Assembly: GCA_026417495.1 (NCBI GenBank)
Contig: JAOADD010000045.1
Span: forward strand, 1 to 34,157
Origin: Ignavibacteria bacterium
GTDB taxonomy: Bacteria; Bacteroidota; Ignavibacteria; Tepidaquicellales; Tepidaquicellaceae
Length of the DNA: 34,157 bases
Direction: 5' to 3'
Positions 8,146 through 15,335 of the stretch are shown piece by piece (the first letter of the stretch is position 1; each line of letters starts with the position of its first letter). The notes under the pieces are model-generated. The model made no database searches and was not told the DNA's origin. It worked only from the letters and a program-made list of their open reading frames with translations. The position numbers were made by a program, and so were the translations under genes.

Positions 8146-8576
8146 TTAATTGGGTAATTTCCTTCTAATTGTTTTATACATTTCTTCAATAATATTTTTA
8201 ACTTCCATTGCTCTTACATATTGGGGATTAAGTTCTAAAATTCTTTTATATCGCTTTAATGCATTTCTGAAATTTTTCGTGTTCATTTTCAATTTATCTG
8301 TTGGTAAAAAATTTTTTGCGCTTTAAAATGCTTATCAATTAACTTCCATTTGTTCGCTTCAGCTTTACCTTTCAAATATACTAAATCAAAATTAAAAACT
8401 TCTTTGGATAATTCATTTGAATGTGAATTTGAGTATTGCATCTTTTCTTATTTATTTTGCAACACAGAATTTTTTTAGAATTAGCTATACTCTCGTGTCC
8501 CTGATTTCTTTTCTTCTCCATTCTATTACAAGAAATTAGAATAAAAAAACAAACATAAAAATAAACTGAATTTCAT
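8146..8576 (-). pseudogene. Decayed lipoprotein with TPR-like C-terminus (multiple frameshifts)
   Basis: This 430-base stretch holds pieces of what looks like one small protein in shifting frames. ATG at 8576 opens MKFSLFLCLFF, then stops because of a run of seven T. With one T fewer the frame continues ILISCNRMEKKRNQGHES, a lipoprotein signal peptide with an LISC lipobox. A second piece (ATG 8441 to TGA 8289, 50 aa) reads VYLKGKAEANKWKLIDKHFK. A third (ATG 8286 to TAA 8146, 46 aa) reads FRNALKRYKRILELNPQYVR, a good TPR helix pair. Joining pieces two and three needs a shift in an A6/T6 homopolymer. Either the gene has decayed or the assembly has homopolymer errors; neighbouring genes are intact. 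Alternatively the last two pieces are tiny separate genes. It ends 3 bases before ccmC. Confidence 0.6.
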
Positions 8577-8619
8577 AACAAATTCACATAGTATATACAA
8601 AAATAACATTTGCTCGAAT

Positions 8620-9459
8620 TTAGTTCCAATTAATAATACCATTTAAATGCAAATTCTTATTTATAATTATTCCTTGTGAATTTATTACCGAGCCATGACA
8701 GAAATAGCAGTTATTTATTGTATACCCCTGTGGATGAGTACCAGCTGGAAGTGGATTATTGGTTTGAGGATTGCCATGACAAGAACCACAATTAACAGAA
8801 CTCGGAGATGACCATATAGGATTAATAGGAGGTGACAACAATCTATAATTACCGTTCACAAAATTACCGTGACAATATGAACCATCACAATTAAGATTAT
8901 TCCTGTTCCAAACAGGGTTAGGTTTTATCCCACCTGTAGTAATTACTGCAGTAGAATCGAAAATGACCTCTGCAATTCCATCAGGATGCGTCCCAATATG
9001 TATACTGTCTTCAAAAGAAGCAGGGGTTCGATGACAAGTAATACACCCTGTTGATTTAGAATAATTTGGATTTATATGCGTATCATGAGTACCTACACCA
9101 CGAGACAGCACACTAGTATCTCCATTCAGTGCTTTTGGTGGATAAATAGTATTGATACCATTACCATGACACAATCTGCAATCCTCTGGACTTGCTAAAT
9201 GACATTTATAACAACTGACTCCTGAAATTCCTCCATTATAATCTTTTCCATGACAAGTAATACATGCTGAAAGATTCCATAACTTCTTACTATAAATATA
9301 AGAGCCATGAAAATCAGCAGAAGACTTAATAGACCAACCATCAGGATGTTGACCATTTTGTGGAGCAATTGGTAAATCATCATAAATATCACTACAGCTT
9401 AATAAAAAACCAAAAAGAGCAATTAATATAAATACAAATAGATATTTCAGCTTATACAT
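8620..9459 (-). CDS. Heptahaem c-type cytochrome lipoprotein (CxxxxCH...CxxCH type)
   Basis: The best start is ATG 9459, 13 bases after the upstream stop. It gives 279 residues opening with MYKLKYLFVFILIALFGFLL and a lipobox cysteine at C22 (LLSC). An upstream start at 9528 overlaps the preceding gene and would bury the signal peptide. Seven haem sites are visible: CITCH, CYKCH, CRLCH, CITCH, CDGSYCH, CGSCH and CYFCH. The fifth is CX4CH; with the CGSCH after it, it resembles the Geobacter CxxxxCH...CxxCH cytochrome domain. HPDG/HPQG repeats before the clusters may offer distal haem ligands. A lipid anchor suits an outer-membrane, possibly cell-surface, electron carrier. It is the last cytochrome of the four-gene conduit cluster. 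Confidence 0.9.
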   Translation of the reverse strand: MYKLKYLFVFILIALFGFLLSCSDIYDDLPIAPQNGQHPDGWSIKSSADFHGSYIYSKKLWNLSACITCHGKDYNGGISGVSCYKCHLASPEDCRLCHGNGINTIYPPKALNGDTSVLSRGVGTHDTHINPNYSKSTGCITCHRTPASFEDSIHIGTHPDGIAEVIFDSTAVITTGGIKPNPVWNRNNLNCDGSYCHGNFVNGNYRLLSPPINPIWSSPSSVNCGSCHGNPQTNNPLPAGTHPQGYTINNCYFCHGSVINSQGIIINKNLHLNGIINWN

Positions 9460-9472
9460 TTGATAAAAATTT

Positions 9473-10702
9473 TTATTTATGACAATACCCACAAAAACCA
9501 ATTCCTTTTCTACCATTAGGTTTTGCATTTAAATCAGTGTGGCACGAAAAACAAATAGCACCATTGGTCTCGTGCCAAATACCCTTTTCATCATTTAGAA
9601 AATTCTTTTCATGGGTCTTAGGATTAGTCCCTTTAAAACCGTCATTGTCAAAATGACAACGAATACACACAGGATCCACCCCAGAAGCATCATGGCAACT
9701 TTGACAAAATTCGATATCTCTTCGTGCTAATTCAGAATGCAAACCACCACCAGTATTAACTCCAAAAGTTGTAAAGTTAGGTGACAAATGACTTCTTGGA
9801 AGAATACCTGTTAAAATATTCCCATTGTTAGAATGGCAAGCACTACAAAATTCAGTTGGATTATGGCAGGTCTTACATTCAAAACTCTTTTGCTTGGCGT
9901 CTATACCGTGTGTGTATAGATAGTTTAAATTATGGATTGTGTTTAACTTTTGTAGCTCTGCTCGGTCAATTCTATTTCCTGAATTTTTCGTGTAATAAGG
10001 TGCATAAAAATTATTTTTCTTATTTTCACCTCTATAATTCCCTGCTGAATGGCATACCATACAAAAATTATCACTATGACACATCATACAATTGTTCTTT
10101 TCATCACTATTTTCAAAAACCCATTTATGCTCATTCAGAAAATTTGATGAAAGATGATTAACTGGTTTCAAATTTATTAAATTTGTATGACATACTTCAC
10201 ACTCTCCAGAAGATTTTTTTATAACTTCACTTTCTTGATTGTGACACCCATAACATAATTCCATAGGTGGATATTTATTAGGATTATCATCTGAATATTT
10301 ATAATCTTTCATATTTTTATGACAATCATCACAAGTTTTTCCTAAGGTCAAATGTACCTTGTGAGAAAAATTTAATTCTTTTGAAGTTGGAATTAATTTC
10401 TTATAAACATTATCATAATGACAAAAATTACATTCTTTTTTATCTTTCACATCATGGCAGTTCGCACATGCAGGTTTGCTTGGAGTTAAAGCATCCTCGG
10501 ATTTATTAGATTCTGGAACTTTTTTATGACAAGAAACGCATTTAATATCTAAACTCTTTATATGAACACTATGATTAAATTTAATTAAATCTTTATTACC
10601 ATAGTTTACATATTTTTCGAAATTCTCTATTGCATAAGAAGAAAAAAGAATATAAGAAACCAAGCCTAAAGTAAGAAGAGTATAATATTTAAGAATTTTC
10701 AT
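9473..10702 (-). CDS. Tetradecahaem c-type cytochrome
   Basis: The 409-residue secreted protein has a Sec signal peptide (MKILKYYTLLTLGLVSYILF, cleaved near A24). Fourteen CxxCH motifs can be counted in order: CVSCH, CANCH, CNFCH, CDDCH, CYGCH, CEVCH, CMMCH, CMVCH, CKTCH, CSACH, CQSCH, CIRCH, CFSCH, CGYCH. FNHSVH and FSHKVH before the first and fourth clusters are the His-pair pattern of c3/c7-type cytochromes. One haem per 29 residues implies a nearly continuous haem wire. There is no lipobox, so it is periplasmic or sits inside the barrel encoded 11 bases upstream. The electron donor and acceptor are unknown; neither a nitrite reductase nor a hydroxylamine oxidoreductase signature is evident. 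Confidence 0.93.
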   Translation of the reverse strand: MKILKYYTLLTLGLVSYILFSSYAIENFEKYVNYGNKDLIKFNHSVHIKSLDIKCVSCHKKVPESNKSEDALTPSKPACANCHDVKDKKECNFCHYDNVYKKLIPTSKELNFSHKVHLTLGKTCDDCHKNMKDYKYSDDNPNKYPPMELCYGCHNQESEVIKKSSGECEVCHTNLINLKPVNHLSSNFLNEHKWVFENSDEKNNCMMCHSDNFCMVCHSAGNYRGENKKNNFYAPYYTKNSGNRIDRAELQKLNTIHNLNYLYTHGIDAKQKSFECKTCHNPTEFCSACHSNNGNILTGILPRSHLSPNFTTFGVNTGGGLHSELARRDIEFCQSCHDASGVDPVCIRCHFDNDGFKGTNPKTHEKNFLNDEKGIWHETNGAICFSCHTDLNAKPNGRKGIGFCGYCHK

Positions 10703-10713
10703 CTTTTTATAAA

Positions 10714-12036
10714 TTACATTCTTATAAATAACCAGTAATTACATCCTAATAATATTCTTGTATCAAATTTATAAATTCTGTTCTTTATAAACTGTCCCTG
10801 TAAATCGAAATTTAACCTGTTTATAGGTCGATATACAATACCAACTATTCCAGCAAATGCATTCTCTTTAGAGTCAATATAATTATCCAATCTGTATCTC
10901 GAAAAGTTAACACCTGTAGTTATAGACAATATTTTTGAGATTATATCATAATTGAAATACCCATATATACCATCAGATTCACCTGCATAACCAGAGTATT
11001 TTACAAACGAAATACCATAAGCAGGATGACTTAAACCGCAAGATATTTTAAGGGAATTATCATCTTCATAAAATACATTTGCCAATCTAGCATAAAAGTT
11101 ATAATTTTCATTCCAAATGTAATCTAATCCAATTTCCAATTCCTGAATCTGTCTCTGATTAAATACCCAAAAAATTGAATTATAACTTATTAATGGTTTC
11201 CTATATAAATATCCAGTAGAAATTTTTAAATATTCAATAAAATTATAACTTGCATTTAATTCAATTTTATAAAAATTTTTCTTACTTAAATCAAAATATA
11301 ACTTTCCTGCGAAAGAGTAATTTCGCTTTGAGTAATCTAAATCAAAACCTGCTAAATTGTTTTCAAAAGCATCTATATCAATTAAAACTTGTTTAGGGTT
11401 AAAAATACTATCAGGTCTTACTGTATAAAATGGTTTTGGTTTACTTCGTTTAAGAAAATAACTGAGAGAAAGAGAAAGTGGTTCTATTCCAAAATAAGAA
11501 AATTGAGTACCTAAAGAAAAATTTTCAGATATCTTTCCATAATCATTGAAATTATATGAAACAGGAGTATTTGCTCCTATGTATCCTTTTATTTGTAAAT
11601 GTTTTTCATTACCAAGCTTAACTTTAAACAGCATTCCATCAATAGTTCCTCTTCCGACACCTGCAGAGAAATATTGTCTCCCAAGTTTTATATCAATTAA
11701 ATTAAAAATATCATTACCCTTGAAATAAGCCGAATAAAAACGGAAATCGAACCCTTTACCCGTTTTGCCTATAACATCTTCTTCTGTTTGGAGAGAAGTA
11801 TTAAAAGACCATTTTTTATGAGATATATCAATTAAAACGGTTTGGTATCCTTTTACAAATTTTTCGGAAGATTTTTCGCTTGTGCTTTTTATTGAATCAT
11901 ACCTTTCAAAAGAATAAAAATAGGTGTTGATTCTAAAATTGAAGTTTTGTGAATAAGTAAAATCAATTACAATTAAAAAAGAGAAAATAATTAGAAGAAG
12001 AAAAAAATTTTTATAGGTAGGAATTTTCTTAATCAA
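10714..12036 (-). CDS. Outer-membrane beta-barrel, candidate porin of a porin-cytochrome complex
   Basis: The 440-residue protein has a signal peptide (hydrophobic 11-27, cleaved near YSQ 28-30). The rest has alternating amphipathic strands with many aromatic residues and ends NYWLFIRM, an aromatic strand suited to BAM insertion. The length would allow about 16-20 strands. No family name can be given from sequence alone; MtrB/PioB-type conduits are larger, but porin-cytochrome clusters of varied size are known in Ignavibacteria. It starts at TTG (12036-12034) overlapping the upstream cytochrome stop (TTGA), which implies translational coupling, and lies between cytochrome genes. Its job as haem-wire sheath is inferred from that position. 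Confidence 0.8.
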   Translation of the reverse strand: MIKKIPTYKNFFLLLIIFSFLIVIDFTYSQNFNFRINTYFYSFERYDSIKSTSEKSSEKFVKGYQTVLIDISHKKWSFNTSLQTEEDVIGKTGKGFDFRFYSAYFKGNDIFNLIDIKLGRQYFSAGVGRGTIDGMLFKVKLGNEKHLQIKGYIGANTPVSYNFNDYGKISENFSLGTQFSYFGIEPLSLSLSYFLKRSKPKPFYTVRPDSIFNPKQVLIDIDAFENNLAGFDLDYSKRNYSFAGKLYFDLSKKNFYKIELNASYNFIEYLKISTGYLYRKPLISYNSIFWVFNQRQIQELEIGLDYIWNENYNFYARLANVFYEDDNSLKISCGLSHPAYGISFVKYSGYAGESDGIYGYFNYDIISKILSITTGVNFSRYRLDNYIDSKENAFAGIVGIVYRPINRLNFDLQGQFIKNRIYKFDTRILLGCNYWLFIRM

Positions 12037-12605
12037 GGTTTATAATGTTTGATTTTATTCCATGAAGTTTCAAATTCAAATGGTTTATAGGTTGGGCTGG
12101 ATTCATTGTGACAAATAATACATAAACTTTCTATATTATCATATACAATCATACCATGTTCTATACATTTATTTTTATCCTTCATAATAGACATTTTCAT
12201 ATATTCCGAACCAGGACCATGACAACTTTCACACTGAACCCCTTCTTCTTTTTCAAAAGTTGAAGTCAATTCATCTGGCTTGATTTCTCTACCAAGTAAA
12301 TGGCATTTTACACATTCAATAATTTCAGTTGGATTTTCTTTATATCCCTTTTCTATTGCAATTTTCTTTGATTGTTCGGTTTCCAAAGTTTTCCATGCTT
12401 TTGAGTGTTGAGAGTTTTTCCATATATCCAATTGCTTACCCTGACTTTCTGTTTTATGGCAAGCACTGACGCATTTAGTAACCCCAACATACTTCGGCTC
12501 TTGAAACTGAAATTTGCTTCCATAAATAAACACAATTAAGATAGAAAGAAAAATAATTAAAAACAATTTTTTATAGGAATTTTTCATTTTTACTTTAATA
12601 TTCAT
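12033..12605 (-). CDS. Tetrahaem cytochrome, c554-like
   Basis: The 190-residue periplasmic cytochrome has an N-terminal signal or anchor segment (13-28). Haem sites are CVSACH (45-50), CVKCH, CESCH and CIICH. The spacing and the EGVQCESCHGPGSEY block, preceded by CVKCHLLGREI, match the cytochrome c554/multihaem family, whose members shuttle electrons in the periplasm. The first site is CX3CH rather than CxxCH, which is uncommon. It heads the four-gene porin-cytochrome cluster and overlaps the barrel gene by 4 bases. An internal ATG at 12587 (M7) is an equally possible start. It probably feeds electrons from inner-membrane donors to the conduit. Confidence 0.88.
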   Translation of the reverse strand: MNIKVKMKNSYKKLFLIIFLSILIVFIYGSKFQFQEPKYVGVTKCVSACHKTESQGKQLDIWKNSQHSKAWKTLETEQSKKIAIEKGYKENPTEIIECVKCHLLGREIKPDELTSTFEKEEGVQCESCHGPGSEYMKMSIMKDKNKCIEHGMIVYDNIESLCIICHNESSPTYKPFEFETSWNKIKHYKP

Positions 12606-13050
12606 TTTTTCACAATTACAACAATTTTAATATAATTTTAAAATTAGATAAAATAAATACCATTGTATAAAAAAATATACACCAATAACAACCAATTCAA
12701 GCTAAAAATGAATGTTTTCATCTTTTTTCTCATATTAATTTTAACAGTTTTTTTATCTTAGATTTTTATTCTACTTTCAACTTTGATATAACAATATTAT
12801 CATTTCTGGATATAACTTTTTAGTATAACTACAATGTGAATTTTAATTATAAAATTTAAAACTTTCGGAAAAAAACAATCAGATACCAAAGAGATTCGAT
12901 AATGTATTATTTTGCATGTAATAAATATTATTTGATTATTTTTTATAAATTTGAAACAAATTCTGCATTGACCATATAAATACAATAACAAAATAATTGT
13001 ATTGAATATCTAAAGATATAGAAGTAACTTTGTATAAAATAAAATCTTAG
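12606..13050. other. 445-base divergent intergenic region between cytochrome operon and glgA
   Basis: Very AT-rich, with no credible gene; a 63-codon frame on the minus strand has no family resemblance or ribosome site. It must hold the promoter of the minus-strand cytochrome cluster, but I could not find a convincing one. The glgA promoter lies at its right end. Confidence 0.6.
13002..13032 (+). promoter_or_regulatory. Bacteroidota-type promoter of glgA
   Basis: TTG at 13002-13004, a 20-base spacer, then TAACTTTG at 13025-13032 fit the Bacteroidota housekeeping consensus (TTG/TTTG, about 19-21 bases, TAnnTTTG). Transcription would begin near 13037, leaving a leader of roughly 15 bases without a Shine-Dalgarno site. 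Confidence 0.6.
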
Positions 13051-14532
13051 ATGAGAAAAGGATATAATGTTCTTTTTGTAACCTCTGAAGTGTTTCCATA
13101 TTCTAAAACAGGGGGTTTAGCAGATGTATCAAATTCATTACCTCAGGCATTAAATTCATTAGGAAATGAAGTAAGAATTATAACACCTAAATATGGCCCA
13201 CTTGATGAACGCAGGCTGCAAATACATGAGATTAAACGCCTGAAGGATCTTAAAATAGAATTTCTTGGTAGACCTGTTAAATTCAGCATCAAATCATCAT
13301 TTATTCATGGTAAGAACACAAAAGCTCAAATTTATCTATTAGAAAATAATGAATATTTTAAAAACAAGGGAATATACTTTAATCCAATAACGAAAAAGGA
13401 ATTTTCAAATAATGACGAAAGGTTTTTATTCTTTTCAAAAGCAGTAATAGAAATATTGGAGATTTTACAGTGGAAACCAGATGTAATTCATTGTAATGAT
13501 TGGCAGACGAGTTTAATTCCTCCAATGTTGAAAACAATTTATAAAAAGAACGAACATATAAAAGGGATTAAAACAGTACTTACAATACATAACCTTGTCC
13601 AACAAGGGATTTTCCCAAAATCATCTTTTTATAAAACAGGATTACCTGAATCAGTTTTTGAAGAACAATCACAAGGACAAAATAGCAAGTTTAACTTTTT
13701 AAAAACTGGTTTAATGTATGCTGATAAAATTACAACAGTAAGTAAAAAATTTGCAGAGGAAATTCTAACCGATAAAGAATTGAATAAAGGGCTTGAAGAT
13801 GTACTGTCTAAAAGAAAGAAAGACATAGTGGGAATTCTAAGCGGAATAGATTATACGGTGTGGAGTCCAAGTGTTGATAAAATTATTTATTACAGATATA
13901 CTTACCAGGAGTTACCCTTGAAATATGAAAATAAGAGAGAACTGTTAAGAAGATTTAATCTCGAATATAAAGAAGATGTTCCGCTAATAGGAATGATAAG
14001 CAGACTCGTAGATCAAAAAGGTTTCGACTTAGTTGTAAAAATTCTTCCCGAATTAATGAAAGAGAATATACAAATGATTATTTTAGGTGCTGGAGAAGAG
14101 CATTATCAGAAGTTTTTATTGCAAGCAAAAAAACAATATCCAGAAAAATTAATTGTTCATATTGGTTACAATGAAGAACTTGCACATCATATAGAGGCTG
14201 GTGCGGATATATTTCTTATGCCATCAAAATATGAACCTTGTGGATACAATCAAATGTATAGCTTGAGCTATGGCACTATACCAGTAGTTAGAAAGACAGG
14301 AGGGTTAGCAGATACAATAATTGATTATAGAAAACCAGATGGGACTGGATTTATTTTTGAAAAATACAATCCAAAAGAATTTTTAGATACAATTAAACTT
14401 GCTATATCAGTTTATCGTAATAACAAATCAAAATGGTGCACTATGATGAGAACTGGAATGAGTCAGGATTTCTCATGGAAGGCATCTGCAAAAAGGTATA
14501 TGGATTTATACAAACTTCTTTCAAAAAAATAA
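13051..14532 (+). CDS. glgA: Glycogen (starch) synthase, GT5
   Basis: Transfers glucose from ADP-glucose (or UDP-glucose) to the end of an alpha-1,4-glucan. The 493-residue length is normal for GlgA. The substrate-loop motif KTGGLADV (19-26) follows FVTSEVFPYS at the N-terminus. The C-terminal Rossmann half has ISRLVDQKGFD, then the donor-binding block PSKYEPCGYNQMYSLSYGT with the conserved E and second KTGGLADT. HCNDWQTSLIP and TIHNLVQQGIFP are further GT5 landmarks. Transcribed from its own promoter 19-49 bases upstream; the GmhB-like phosphatase follows after 54 bases. It indicates glycogen storage, although no branching enzyme or ADP-glucose pyrophosphorylase is nearby. Confidence 0.96.
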   Translation: MRKGYNVLFVTSEVFPYSKTGGLADVSNSLPQALNSLGNEVRIITPKYGPLDERRLQIHEIKRLKDLKIEFLGRPVKFSIKSSFIHGKNTKAQIYLLENNEYFKNKGIYFNPITKKEFSNNDERFLFFSKAVIEILEILQWKPDVIHCNDWQTSLIPPMLKTIYKKNEHIKGIKTVLTIHNLVQQGIFPKSSFYKTGLPESVFEEQSQGQNSKFNFLKTGLMYADKITTVSKKFAEEILTDKELNKGLEDVLSKRKKDIVGILSGIDYTVWSPSVDKIIYYRYTYQELPLKYENKRELLRRFNLEYKEDVPLIGMISRLVDQKGFDLVVKILPELMKENIQMIILGAGEEHYQKFLLQAKKQYPEKLIVHIGYNEELAHHIEAGADIFLMPSKYEPCGYNQMYSLSYGTIPVVRKTGGLADTIIDYRKPDGTGFIFEKYNPKEFLDTIKLAISVYRNNKSKWCTMMRTGMSQDFSWKASAKRYMDLYKLLSKK

Positions 14533-14586
14533 ATTAGTTTTATCTCTAATTTAACCATACTATTTAAAAATAAAATTATAAAAACA

Positions 14587-15198
14587 TTGAAAGCAATATT
14601 TTTAGACAGAGATGGAACACTAAATAAAGATATAAATTACCTAACGAGAAAGGAAGAAATAGATATTTTTCCTGGTGTCAAGAAAGCGTTAAAGATGTTT
14701 AAAAAACTTGGTTTTCTCAATATTGTAATAACAAATCAATCAGTTGTTGCTCATGGGCTTCTAACTATTGAAGAATTGGAAGAAATTCATAATGAATTTC
14801 GCAGATTGCTTACATATGGTGGGAAAAGCTTGATAGATGACATTTTCTATTCTCCTTATCATATAGATGGTATTGTTGAAGAATTTAAGGTAGACAGCAT
14901 TTATAGAAAACCAGGAACTGGTATGATACTTGATGCACAGTTGAAATATGACATTGATTTAAATGAAAGTTGGCTGATAGGAGATTCATTAAAAGATATG
15001 CAATGTGCAGAAAATGCTGGACTGAAAAAAATTCTTGTGCTTACAGGATATGGTAAACAAGATTTAAAAGAATGTGAAGCTAATAATCTAAAAATTGACT
15101 ATGTAGCAAAGAACTTGATTGATGCTGCTAAATACGTAAAGAAACAATATAAAAAGATAAAAGAATTCAGTACTCAGCAATTAGAAGAGAAAAATTAG
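14587..15198 (+). CDS. HAD phosphatase, GmhB/HisB-N-like, zinc site lost
   Basis: The 203-residue HAD enzyme shows motif I DRDGT (D7 nucleophile, D9 acid/base), motif II TNQSVVAHG (49-57), the conserved RKP lysine (107-109) and motif IV IGDSLKDMQCA (131-141). This is the D-glycero-D-manno-heptose 1,7-bisphosphate phosphatase / histidinol-phosphatase subgroup. Those enzymes hold a structural zinc with Cys-x-His ... Cys-x-Cys. Here the equivalent loop reads YSPYHIDGIVEEFKVDSIYR (88-107): the cysteines are replaced by S89, S104 and Y106. Substrate is therefore uncertain; no heptose or histidine genes are adjacent. The start must be TTG 14587, since motif I begins six codons later and there is no ATG. 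A C-terminal 25-residue tail is lysine-rich. Confidence 0.87.
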   Translation: MKAIFLDRDGTLNKDINYLTRKEEIDIFPGVKKALKMFKKLGFLNIVITNQSVVAHGLLTIEELEEIHNEFRRLLTYGGKSLIDDIFYSPYHIDGIVEEFKVDSIYRKPGTGMILDAQLKYDIDLNESWLIGDSLKDMQCAENAGLKKILVLTGYGKQDLKECEANNLKIDYVAKNLIDAAKYVKKQYKKIKEFSTQQLEEKN

Positions 15199-15278
15199 GT
15201 TATTTTAATTATTCAAATACTATCCATCCCCTTAAAAGTTAAATTTTGATTGTTTAATATTTTGAATGTTTAATTAAT

Positions 15279-15306
15279 AAATATTATTTTGAATAATATT
15301 TTATTT
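15279..15306. repeat. AT-only perfect inverted repeat, possible weak terminator
   Basis: AAATATTATT (15279-15288) and AATAATATTT (15292-15301) are a perfect 10-base inverted repeat around TTG, followed by TATTTTT. It sits between the phosphatase stop and the next gene. With no G or C in the stem it would be a feeble terminator on its own, and could equally be a protein site. Confidence 0.35.
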
Positions 15307-15335
15307 TTCTTTTGCAAAAGATTTTAGTTAGTATT

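Noticed and set aside
9460-9528. Upstream extension of the 7-haem cytochrome to position 9528
   Set aside because: It would overlap the 14-haem gene by 56 bases and place 23 residues before a clear lipoprotein signal peptide.
12800-12991. 63-codon frame on the minus strand in the glgA upstream region
   Set aside because: No ribosome site, no family resemblance, AT-driven composition (Ile, Lys, Phe), and it occupies a region expected to hold promoters.
14587-15198. Assignment as HisB histidinol-phosphatase or GmhB by name
   Set aside because: Zinc ligands are missing and no histidine or heptose genes are nearby, so only the subgroup is stated.
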